A stretch of 64,000 nucleotides of DNA, taken from Incumbomyces delicatus. Its lineage: Eukaryota; Ascomycota; Eurotiomycetes; Chaetothyriales; Trichomeriaceae. The stretch is from the NCBI GenBank assembly GCA_017655985.1, contig JACJVS010000002.1, forward strand, positions 1,240,001-1,304,000, read 5' to 3'. This document shows, piece after piece, positions 21,594 through 32,200 of this stretch. The translations under genes and the position numbers were made by a program. How positions within the stretch are numbered: position 1 is the stretch's first letter; each line of letters begins with the position of its first letter. Below the pieces are notes generated by a model that saw only the letters and a program-made list of their open reading frames with translations, searched no databases and was not told the DNA's origin.

Positions 21594-22179
21594 ATGTGTC
21601 CAGCATCAAATCCAGGGGTCTCACCACCTTACGAGGAAGGAGGAGAACGCCACCGAGAAGGTAACGCATTACCATCTTCAAGGTAAACTCCTCACGATTG
21701 CTAATTTTCCTACAGATCTGCCCAAAGAAGGCTCTATTGAATCACTACCTCTGGTGCCGAAAGAGAATCCGCCGCTTGCAACGGCGATGTCCACCAAACC
21801 AGAAGCTTCAATCTCATTGGCAGCCGATGAGGAAGGGAGTCTAGCTGACACCAGCAAAAGCACCGGCTATTCCGCCTCCGACGTTCGCTCCAATCCTAGC
21901 TACTTGGCAACTGGCGCACATTCTGAGCCTCAACCAAAGGCTCACCCGTTGCGGCCAGCGCACCGGAATTTCCAAGCCTACAGAGACGCAGACGACAACG
22001 AAATCGTGTACACTTCGCCCTGGACCGGTGCCACAATGACAGGCAGAGAAATGAAGGAATATGGTGCCGGTAAAGATGAACTTCAACGAGACGGTAGTGT
22101 GGCCACTGTGTTCTTCAAACCAGGTTTTGTGCAGGAAGGGCTGTGGAGCAAGTGGGAAGGGAAGCAGAACGAGCTGTAA
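21594..22179 (+). CDS. Small conserved-looking protein of unknown function
   Basis: I propose two exons, 21594-21660 and 21716-22179, with a 55-bp intron (donor GTAACG, branch TTGCTAAT, acceptor CTACAG). The joined frame gives 176 aa beginning MCPASNPGVSPPYEEGG. The in-frame ATG at 21787 is a fallback start (130 aa). The first 100 residues are disordered. The C-terminal 70 look folded, with Y-R-D-A-D-D-N-E-I-V-Y-T-S-P-W-T-G-A-T-M and V-F-F-K-P-G-F-V-Q-E-G-L-W-S-K-W. I do not recognise the family. No signal peptide or membrane segment is visible. It lies downstream of SEC18 in the same orientation but 0.7 kb away. Coding status is supported by the clean intron and continuous frame, not by homology. 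Confidence 0.6.
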
Positions 22180-23705
22180 TCCGGCATATCGTACGTCGAT
22201 TTTCACGGAGAGTAACAACACAAAAGGATGAAGCAATGGCTCCGCCCGACCCAAAGATTACAGCAGAGTGCAATCCCTACAAGCGCTCATCGCAAGCTGC
22301 AGCAAATGTAACACCGAGAATCAATACCACACATACACGCATCATCGTCATCGTCATCGTCATTGTCATCACTATCAAGATCGAGGCCCAGTCTGCAATC
22401 AACAAACGTTCACAGTCCATCTTGAGTCGGGCAGCGGAACGATAAACATGTTGACATGATTATCATGCTAAACGGGAGACGAAAGCTTGCCATCCATCAC
22501 GAAAACACGAAGAGACTGATGCAAATGCTGCGCGATACAAGGGCATTCGTCAAGCTTAGCGTACCAAATCCCGTTGTCATTCCTAGCACGGTTATTCGCG
22601 TGGCAGCGCATGGTGCGTGATGAAATCATCAATTCGTCCGAGCCGTGGCTACAACAGCCTAATGCCGTCTCGAAATGTTTGGTCCTCGTTGTCTGCCTCT
22701 GAACACGTCCCTCCAATGGCACTGCTGTCTACACCGCTCCAGCTGCGTCAGCCAGCAGGTCAGGAAACACATCTGCTTCTTGTGGCACTCAATCTCATTC
22801 CGTTGGATGTTCTCGAACATCCACCTCGAACGTGAGCTGGGAGAGAATCTAAACATTCTCGAATTAGTCATCGATATTCGACAAAGGTGAACTTCAGGGC
22901 TGCATTCTCGAATTGTGAGTCAGAGCTATTCAAATCCCGGTCAACAAACGGAAAGTTGTGCTAAGTTTGGCTCTTCAGTGGACATCATGGACATCGTCAA
23001 AATATTGACAGCTGCGGCGTGGTTGTCTTGTTTGCCTCAGGATGGGGTGTGATGAGCCTGTTGCCGTAATTGCAGGATCTCATCCAAAGCTACAACAGCG
23101 GCACAACTAAAACACGGCGGATCCATTTGATCGGGCAGCTTCAAGATGCTCGCCGTTGACTTGCCGTTTTCAGTGTCAAACCCATAACCCCGTCTCACCA
23201 AATTTGCTACCTCAAGATGCACACTGTGTTGAGCTAGATAGCACATGACTACACTCAGTTGGCGCGGAACATTCGAATCGTACCGGGATTTAGTTATATA
23301 AACAAACCAAAATGGTAGCTTCGCTTTTCGTTAGTTTAAGTTCAGCATCCGCCACAAGACAATAAGAAAGCGCACGACTTATTCAACGCGTAGACCTTCC
23401 GAACCAATTATGAGGCCGAGATCCGCCGGCGGTGACCTGAACAGCTGAATCAAACCCTGGTTTGCGACATAACCACATCAAGGGCATCGAGATTTCTGTA
23501 TGGCTATGACATCTTCATCCACACAGAGTGGGAGCTTCCGAGCTTCCAGCACAGACTGTCCAAGTGTCATGCGGACGATACCAGAACTCAAGTGTCTCAA
23601 AGACCTCACGCAACCTGTATTTGGGCTCCATAGCGTGTCAATTGTGTACTCCTCCACTCTTCTCTTGAGGAGAATCCCATGGGTAAAATGACAGGGCTTC
23701 TCAAC
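22180..23705. other. Intergenic with possible coding relics
   Basis: About 1.5 kb between a rightward and a leftward gene. A CATCGT repeat lies at 22341-22373. On the minus strand, frames at 23037-23246, 22659-22871 and 22468-22722 have protein-like composition and lie in order, but I could not join them with convincing splice sites. They may be remnants of a decayed gene (see findings). Confidence 0.5.
22341..22373. repeat. CATCGT-type microsatellite
   Basis: An imperfect array of TCATCG/TCATTG units in non-coding DNA about 160 bp after the unknown 176-aa gene. Confidence 0.8.
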
Positions 23706-24158
23706 TCAGAAATCCTCCAATCTGTAAACAGAATATGAAGGCTCCTCGTATGGATGGGCACTAGAAAAAGTTGTTAGACCATCCCAGGACAGGGATCAAC
23801 ACGCACACAATCTAGTATGGCTCGACACATTGAAGGAGAACAACAACGATATACGGACTTACGTCTTCAGTGCCTCGACTGCCTTCCTAGCAACACCCTC
23901 TCCAACGCACAGCGTTTCGACCCTGACCTCCGGCACTTCCTCGAGTACACCAACGCTTCCAATATGCGGATTGGCTGTGTCACCGGGCCGAAACTGACCC
24001 GTTCCCAAGGTGGTCCAGCAGCATTCGGTGTAACTTCCTGGGCCGGGGTAGCGGCCCGCACCAGCAGCGAAGACAGCGGCCTTGCACGCAGCGAGACCGG
24101 ATGGGGGAACGTTGAAAACAAGTTTGAAGCGCGCTGCAGCTGAACCCGCCGTTGCCAT
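23706..24158 (-). CDS. Stand-alone NIF3/YqfO middle-domain protein
   Basis: Two exons, 23863-24158 and 23706-23760, with a 102-bp intron (donor GTAAGT, acceptor TAG), give 116 aa. The start is the ATG at 24158 (MATAGSAAARFKLVF). The sequence F-K-L-V-F-N-V-P, G-A-G-R-Y-P-G-P-G-S-Y, G-T-G-Q-F-R-P, the R-V-E-T block and the C-terminal A-H-P-Y-E-E-P-S-Y-x-V-Y across the splice junction are those of the CutA/PII-like domain inserted in NIF3 (YqfO, GTP cyclohydrolase 1 type 2) proteins. Here it stands alone, without the flanking metal-binding NIF3 halves. The fungal family is often annotated as NGG1-interacting factor 3-like, but its biochemical role is unknown. The HPYEEP motif being restored exactly across the intron makes the gene model strong. 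Confidence 0.85.
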
Positions 24159-26368
24159 TTTCGGTAAATGACGCGTTGACTATTCACGACCATTCAAAGG
24201 GGAACATCCATAACACTGTAACACTCCACCAGCCTCGTATACAGATAAGTAGGGAATGACATGAAACATGAGGTGACCAGTGTTTCATCGGCGTGCCAGC
24301 TTAGCCCCACGGCCGCTCGTGTCCGCGATTTGTAGTGCTTGCATACCCTACGGGGCCCGCAATGCATAATCTTCCTGGGGTTCCAAATAAAACCCCAAAA
24401 ACTCAAAAGGTACGTAGCATACGTATGTATGTACACGGAATACCCTGCGTGCCTGCCTAGGAGGAACCAAAACTAATACCAATAGCAATGTAAGGATTTC
24501 GAATCATTTCCCAAAGAAAATAATTCATATTCAACGTAAGGAGAAACCCCCAACTAAGCTGCAAAGTTGTTGAATTTTTACTTATCATTGTACTGCACAT
24601 CATAAAACGGGCCGAGCCTAAACGAAATAATATTAACCAAGTTCGCTCGCCACCCTGCACATATGTAGAGTGGCAGGGTAAGGCTATGTAAATACTTCGT
24701 GTACTTCGAACATTACCACCTATGTAATAGCTTTTGACTTAAAGTTACTGAAGGACGTATCCTAAGCCCCAGCAATGACAAACTACAAAGTGCTTCGTAC
24801 GTAGGTATGTAACGGCGCTTAGTGACCGACCTAACTCGTAGGTGTACATAGGTGTGGCTAACGTCGCGTCCCCTGCGGAAGGTATTAGTGGAATTATCGG
24901 AAGGGACCACCTTTTACCTACCTATCTATTGGATGTACATATTTTGTATCAATACACAGTTACAAAACGAATAGTACCAGTGCTGCGTATTTCGTATTGA
25001 TAGCTATGTAGCTGGGAACGGTAGTAATTAGAAGGAGGCGCTTTGTCCTTAAGGTACGTACGTAAGCCCTGGATGAGGTGAAGTACAGCATCCAACAGGG
25101 TACTGTACCAGAATTGTTACCGTAATGATAGTTCCGGACAACAAGGGGGGGAGCCCAAAAAACAACCCCCATGAATCCTTGGAACCTACGAAGTACTAGG
25201 TATTAGACAATGGTCATTTAAACCTCCCCGCCGAAACTACGAAAAAACACGCTGGATCATCTGTGCGGTGGCACCTGCTTCCTTGACACCCCAAGGACCT
25301 CTCTTGCCGCCCGGAAGAGTCCAGATCAGGCAGAATCGATAGACGTTTTCATTGCAAGTAATATGCTCCAAACCTTCAGGGCCGCTTCCAGGGGTGGTTT
25401 CTCGCCCACCAACGCTATACCGTCAGACCGTTTAAGCGGTAAGGAACGAGTACTCTTTTTCTCGATCTCTTATCGCTGATTTTCTCCTCTAGGGCACGCG
25501 GACATTGTACGAAGAAAACACGTCGCCCCAAGAAAAACCCCCCCAGGCGTACTTCGGCCCCCAAGCAACCCACACGCTAAAATGACCACGAAAACAGCAG
25601 GTTCGAAGATCTGTGCCCGTTCGTCAAGCGCTGCCGCTACCGGTTCCCGCAGGTCCGCAGAAACCCGAACAAAGCGAATCCCCCAGGAAGCCAAAGATCA
25701 GTTCCTCGCGCCTGACTTGGTACCGAAAAATTGCGTCATGCGGCGGCATAGCTGCAGGTCATCGACAAGACTCCAGCGCCCTATCTGTGCTAGCTGCACG
25801 TTGAGCCCTTTCCCAGCACAGGCAAAATGACTTGCATATGCCGAACCAAAAAGCGGCCCCACACGCCCCCGTTGATCGCGTGGGTAGCTGGGGTGCAAGG
25901 TTTTGGCGGCCGCAGGCACAGTGCAGGGGCCTCGAAATGCACTAAGTCAAAGCAGCGACACACTTTTCCTGTTTGAGGGGGCGGAGCGGAAACGGTGTTT
26001 CGACGTTTCCACAGCGCTCCATCGTGCCTGGTCCGCACCAATTGCAGTTGCGGCGTTGGTGAATTCTAAGTTAAGTGGATGCACCCTTGTGCGTTCGTCC
26101 GTGCGAATGGCAGAGGGTCTTGGAGTGTGGAGGATTGTGATTTGTCGCGCGTTGACTTCATCTGCCCGGTGAGTGGTCGGACAGCAGATTGGGCAGACTT
26201 GCGTCGAAGATGCCTGCACAAATCTCGCTGTTGGCCAATTTTGCCTCAATTTCCGTACATTGCGAGAATGAAAAAGAAGAACGTGGACGAGCCAAATCGA
26301 ATTTTTGAGATTCAAGGAAAATCGTCACATCGTAGAAAAGTCGTAAAAATCGTTGCAAAAAATTTCAA
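24159..26368. other. Gene-poor interval with palindromic words
   Basis: This 2.2 kb lies between the NIF3-like start and the KXD1 3' end. I see no supportable gene. The part from 24400 to 25210 is rich in TACGTA, TACTTCGTAC, TATGTATGTA and related short palindromes. The part from 25560 to 26340 holds short open frames on both strands (25582-25830, 26079-26408) with no recognisable family. It may be eroded repeat DNA or long regulatory sequence. Confidence 0.5.
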
Positions 26369-26972
26369 TCATCGCCGGGAGTGTCGACTCCGGCGAGCCG
26401 CCTCGTAGGCGTCCGGATCACGCTTCACCGCTGTGGCTTTCATGGTCGCGATCTTTTCTCTCGAATATTTGAGATCAGATTGGGCTTCTGTCGCCATTGC
26501 CATGGTCTCGTCAATTCTGACCCGTGTCTTCTTCATGCGTCGCTGCATTTGCGCTTGCAACTCCGTCAGCTCTCTTTGCTTGGCATTTAATGCGCCGGAT
26601 CTGTAAATTGTCAGAAATTTAAGTCACAACGGACGAGTCGCCAGGAGGGTTTGAAACTCACGTTTGTGCTTGTCTCGCAATCGACTTGTCCATTTTCATG
26701 GGGTCGAAAACATTGTTCATGCGCTCGCTCAGCTCGTCCATCACGTCAATGCTAGCAGGGTAGCGGGATTCATAGTCGTCGCTGACATCGCTCAGCGTCC
26801 CGCCGGAATGCCGACTGCTGTAGAGTGTGCTAGAGTCTGAAAGCTCCGGTGGGGAAGCTGCGGCTCTGGAGACCGGCGTATTGTACTTGTTGTTCTTTGT
26901 TGGCATAGATATTGGCAGGGTCTTTTGTGGTCTGGTGTAGCTGCCATGGTGGCGGGACAAAGCTGCAGCCAT
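26369..26972 (-). CDS. KXD1: BLOC-1-related KxDL domain protein KXD1
   Basis: Two exons, 26662-26972 and 26369-26600, with a 61-bp intron (donor GTGAGT, branch-like TTCTGACAAT, acceptor TACAG), encode 180 aa. After a disordered Ser/Pro-rich N-terminus, the conserved block begins about residue 75: S-I-D-V-M-D-E-L-S-E-R-M-N-N-V-F-D-P-M-K-M-D-K-S-I-A-R-Q-A-Q-T, then L-N-A-K-Q-R-E-L-T-E-L-Q-A-Q-M-Q after the splice. The rest is one long coiled coil ending in a basic tail. KXD1 is a BLOC-1-linked coiled-coil protein acting in endosome/vacuole traffic. The splice site falls within the conserved block and restores it, so the model is well supported. An alternative start at MPTKNNKY, about 22 codons in, cannot be excluded. 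Confidence 0.85.
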
Positions 26973-29215
26973 GTTATACAGACAAAGGGTGAGATGCTAT
27001 ATAAGATCTTGTGTGTAGGATGAGACCAAATGTCCAAAGACTTGAGATGGGTTCTGCTGGTCTAGTAGTAGTGGGACTTTGGGTTGAGGGGCTGGGAGAG
27101 TGATGAAAAGGAAGCAAAGAAGCCACGAGTCTTCCGGTCAACAGAAGCAGCTTTTTATACCCACATGGAGGAAGATTGCGGGTCTCTCGCTCAAAGTCAA
27201 GACTGCCAACTCATTCCCACCCCTGGTAGGAGCAGCCAATCCATGAGGCGGGAGCCAGCCCTTCCGTCCAAACTGCTGCAGTGACCCCGCCCATGTTGTG
27301 ACGAAGGAGCAGAAAGTGGAGTCTGAACGAGGTGTGAGACCGAGAGATTGGACGAGGGGAAGGGCGTGTGCCATGGTCGGACCAGGCCGTTGTGAAGCAT
27401 CCGTGACGGATAGGCGTGGGGAATGGCACGATGCAGCCACTCAGCTCTCGGGCTGAGGGTCGAGGAGGAATAGCCAAAGGCAAATATCATAAAGCGGCAA
27501 CAGGGAGGATCACATCATGGCATATGGAGGAGAGGCTAATCGAGGCCAGCGTCCAATGGGTGAATGCCAACAGAGCAGACTTTACTCACGTCAAGCAGGG
27601 ATATGCGAGCATAGACAGACTGAAATTTCAGCGGATTCTCCACTGGTGGGATCCCGATGCAGCGTGGGATCATCGTCTCTGGCAGAGCGAATGCTTGAGG
27701 AGGAAAGGCGCGGCGAGTTGAATTGGTGGACAAAGTGGGCGCCAGCAGTGAGGTTGATAATTGGTGCGATTAGGCACAGAGCGGCAGTACCCAGGCATTA
27801 GTTTCGGGATCTAGAAGCGGAAACGGAGGCCTGTTACGAGCCACCGTCATGAGGGCGGTCCTGACATGGCAAGCGTTGAGATGGTGAAGTTTGAAAAGGG
27901 GGTGAAGAGGACGGTGAGGTTGACATGCAACAAGGCAGAAGAAGTTTGCAAAACGCGCAGCCAAGCTAGCAAGGGGGTGACGTCGTTCACGGGCCACGTA
28001 GAACACAGGAAGGATAATCGGCGGCCGCTGCTGTTGGAAAGGGAGGGAGACGTGCAAAGTCAAAGGCTTTTGCCATGTGCGCTGGGCTATGCCGCACTGG
28101 GTACACAAGTTGAGGTTCGTTCCAGTGCTGGAATTATTATGTGTTGGAGAGGAACTGGCCCAAGAGGTAAGTACGAGAGAGGTTTAGCTTTGAGCTTGGT
28201 AGAAAGCAGCGTAAGCGTGGAAGATGAGTTGGGTAAGGCGTTTTCTGACTGACTGCTGGGCGCCAGAGACAAATCATCATGTGCAGAAGTAATTTGTAGC
28301 CATCAGGCTAACGCCCATGCTTAAAGGATAAAGTCTAGGCGCGGAGGGCCAGAGGCAATTCAGTGCCGAGAATGGAGGCTGCAGTAGTGAAACGACAAAC
28401 ATCGGCGGGTAATCAGCTGACGAAGATCTCCCGAGCAGGCATTCTGTGGCACATGGGAGACCCGACGCTCCACATTTACCTATGCACATAGAGGAACTAG
28501 CCACGGAGTATTGGATGATTGCCCTTGGAGCATTAAGCGTGCATGGCTCGACAGCGAATTACGTGCTATCAGATCCGTCATTCAGCTAGTAATTGGTTGA
28601 CTAAAACCCCTTGGTAGGACAATTATTTGGGGAATGACTTCAGGTTGGTAGAAGAGGCTGTGGGTGATTTGGGTGTATAGGTTTATGATAAAGTTACATA
28701 CGGAGCACACATACCGATATGTCAGAGTGGGATTCATAGAAACACAAGTACGAAGTATCCTGAAATTGGGTGGGCTCGAAGGCGCCACGATGCAAGAATT
28801 CGACCGACGTAGACGTTGACGGTAATCAAAGAATGAACGTTTGAAAATGCCGCCCAAGAAGTCTCACTCATGCAGAAATTGAACTAGGCAATTTGTGCCC
28901 AAAGAATTAGTATTTGAACATGGGTGACTATCTTACCACCTTCGTGGAATTGACATCCATTATATCTAATATCTCTTCCGTCGATGATGTGGATGATGCC
29001 AGAATTGAGCCGCCGCCGCCGCCGCCGCCGCCGCCGCCCATCGACACAGCGCGTAAGACACAATCGAGGGCCTGCACCTCTTCAGAAACTTGCGGTTGGA
29101 TGCAGCAAAGGGACCTGTTCCGTCCTCTCGAAGACTTCAAAACGCCCCGTAATACTTTGTGATCCATTCGTGAGTCGTCCCTAATTATATTACAAAGCGC
29201 TTATTCCCAGGCCTT
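26973..29215. other. Gene-poor interval, KXD1 promoter to histidine-kinase 3' end
   Basis: 2.2 kb. A TATATAA-like box lies 25-35 bp upstream of the KXD1 start (about 26996-27006, minus strand TTATATAGC). Open frames such as 27866-28252 (+, 128 codons) and 27770-28108 (-) overlap each other and match nothing. A GCC run at 29009-29039 makes apparent poly-Pro or poly-Gly frames. No gene is called. Confidence 0.5.
29009..29039. repeat. GCC trinucleotide run, about 10 copies
   Basis: A perfect GCC run about 180 bp beyond the 3' end of the histidine kinase. Read on the plus strand it sits in an 80-codon ATG frame (28920-29162) as ten prolines; that frame is otherwise featureless. Confidence 0.9.
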
Positions 29216-32200
29216 TTAAGATGTCTTCCCCGTGTCAACAGACTGGTCCTTCAGAAATGTATGAGGAATAGTTGGATCCAGCAATGTAATCATCATTCTT
29301 CCAAGTCGATTAAAATCCACCGGTTTGGTCAAATAATCAGTAAACCCTGCTGCCCCGGCAGCAGCTCGTTCTTCCGGCATCGCGTTAGCCGTCAACGCCA
29401 TTATGGGTATATTTGGGTATGCGTGGTCTCGTTCCCATTGTCGTACCTCTATACATGCTTCGTATCCATTTTTCTTGGGCATTTGTATGTCGCAGATGAC
29501 TAGGGAATAATACCCATGTGGCCGGCTTCGAATCTTGTCAACACACTCTTGTCCATCGCGCGCCTCATCGCTCGTAAGCCCAACCCTCTTCAAGTATCTC
29601 TGTATAACCATCCGGTTGATATCGCTGTCTTCGACGAGGAGCAGGCGAAACTGCTTCTCACCTATTGATTCCCTCACTAGGTTGGCGATTCTTTTGAAAT
29701 CGTCGGTGCTGCTTTGTGCAACCTCACGTGCGCGATCTCTGCTCAGGATCCTAAGTTGAGCCGGATCAAAAATCATGGCGAACACGGATGGCTTGACGGG
29801 TTTATGCACCAAGAACGCCTTCTTTCCGCTCGACGTCAGCATCATGAAATCCTCAACAATGTCCCTTTTCTGGTAATGGTCGGTCACAATGATGAGTGCG
29901 GGTACGACAGCAGCTGAGAAAGTGGCAACTTGGCGCATAAACAGCATGATATCGGAGGAAGCGGGGAGATCCAGGACAATGTGTGTGAAAGTCGGCGGAG
30001 TTTGACCGTGACGAAGCTCGAGGAATTCATTGATAGAGGTCAAGGTTGTGACGTTCACAGGAATCGAATGGGGCACTACATGCTCAATATGCTGTTTAAT
30101 GGCTGTACGTGCGTGTTCGGCTGGACAGACAACCACGATGGAATATGTCTGAGGGTGAGCCATATCACCCGCTAGGAGCTTCGTACCGACAGTATCGGAT
30201 TGCGCACGTTTGAGTGAAGGGTATGAGCTCTTGCGACCTTGTGTAGGGACCTGTTGATCGATCGAAGTAGCGCTGCTCGGAAGGTTCCTTGGACCGGCAA
30301 TCACTGATTCCGGCGTGGGAAGGTTGGAGGAACCTGACGGAGGCGTGATGGCTTGAACCGAGTTCGAACGGAAAGAAACAACACTTGCGCCATCTGAGGC
30401 TCCAATAGGGGATGCTAAGGGAGGAGAGATTAGCTGAGGAACCTCGGCCACAGCTGGCGAGGTGTACATGGACATTCCTGGAGTATGCACGACTGTTTTG
30501 GATGACGGCGTCACTGTTGGCGATCCAGCTCCTGAATGTGATGGACTCGTGCCAAATGATACGCTGTGCCGATGTCCCGGTCGATGGGGGTGCTCAGGCG
30601 AGGCAACTTGTTGACCGTGTGGGGTGGTCTCAACTCGAATATAGAAGCAGAAAGTCGAGCCTTCGCCAACTTTGCTAGCCACTGATAGGTTTCCGCCGTG
30701 CATCTCGACGAGTTGTTTGGACAGGAAGAGCCCTAATCCAGAACCTGGGTCGTGCTGACTGGCCCCTTCTATCTGACCGAACTGTTTAAATAGCCTCTTG
30801 AATTCGTTTTTGTTAAGACCGCGTCCAGTATCAACAACCTCGAACTGCAAAAATGCAAAGTTTTCAGTGGCGATGTCATCAGGAACTGGCCTCATAGTAC
30901 ACCGCAGGTAGACCTCTCCCTGCTCCGTGAACTTTACAGAGTTCCCCATAAGGTTGAGAAGAACTTGCCTCACACGGAAGGGGTCACCTTTAACGGTAAG
31001 CGGCACATCAGGTTCGAGGGTATAGTTGAGCTCAAGACTTCTTTCAATGGCTCTTGAGCAACATGTATCCACAACTTCCTCACACAAGCTGCGGACGTTG
31101 AACCATTTGGGCACAAGTTTCATCTTGCCCGCCTCTACTTTTGTGACGTCCAAGATGTTGTCGACAAGCTCACGAAGGTTGCTAGCGCTATTTTGAATGG
31201 TGTCAACCGTTCGTCGTTGGTCATGGTCAAGTTGAGATTCTACAAGCCATGGCATGCTTCCTAAAATGCCGTTGAGTGGTGTTCGAATCTCGTGTGACAT
31301 ATTTGCAAAGAATTTAGTTTTGGACTCCATCTCCGAGTGTACCTTCCTGTTTGCCTCATTCAGATCTCGTTCCAGTTTCATCCGCACTTCAATGTCAGTG
31401 CAGGTACCATACCACGAAGCGTGGTTACTGGATAAAATGTCGTTCTGCACCTTGACGAGCCGAACCAGGAACCAGCGGAACTCGCCTTTCTTCGAACGTA
31501 AACGAATTTCCGTCGTATACGAAATGCGCCCGTTTTCATCTTTTTCCGCCACCATTGACCCTTGGCGAATCATGGCTGCCAAAGCGCTATCGTCCGGCGC
31601 AAAGAGACTCATGGCACGGGGTCGTGGAGCTTGTACGGTCTTTGCCGAATGATTGCTTTGTGAACTGCACTCGATGCTGTGCCGCATGAGATCTGCAGGA
31701 GAAAACATGCCGCATTTATGCAGATCGTCGCGATGCACTTGTCTCGCAAAGCCCAGCCCACGTGCCTCGTCAATGGTTTGACCTGAAAACGAATGCCATT
31801 GTTGATTGACGGACACAATGCCCTCACCTTCGACAGCCTCAAATAAGACTTGTGGTATGGCATCGGCGAGAGCCCGAATCTTGGCGTCGCGAGTCATGCT
31901 TGCTTGCATTTCTTGCGCTTCTAGATTCTTGACATATTGTTCGTGGACATCGAGAAATGACCCCACCCAATATATTAATCGACCATCGTTCGAGAGCATT
32001 CTGCTGGCACGAAAGACAAACCACCGAAAGTCGTCGTCGCTGTTGAATCTTTTGACTCTGATGTAGTGTGTAAACTGGGTACCTGTCCTCAACGACTCCT
32101 TCCAAAGCTCGACAAGATTGGGTCGATCGGCGCCATGCACGTTTTTCCAGGGATCGCGAACTCTCCCTTCACCTTGACTTCGAAAAGCGTCAAACTTGCG

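Noticed and set aside
25582..25830. 82-codon plus frame
   Set aside because: Low-complexity Ser/Arg composition in a gene-poor interval, with overlapping frames on the other strand. Not supportable.
27416..28252. Overlapping frames on both strands (27416-27721, 27866-28252, 27770-28108)
   Set aside because: The frames conflict, no splice pattern joins them, and no family is recognised.
28920..29162. 80-codon ATG frame with a ten-proline run
   Set aside because: Created by a GCC microsatellite. The rest is unlike any known protein and both strands are equally open.
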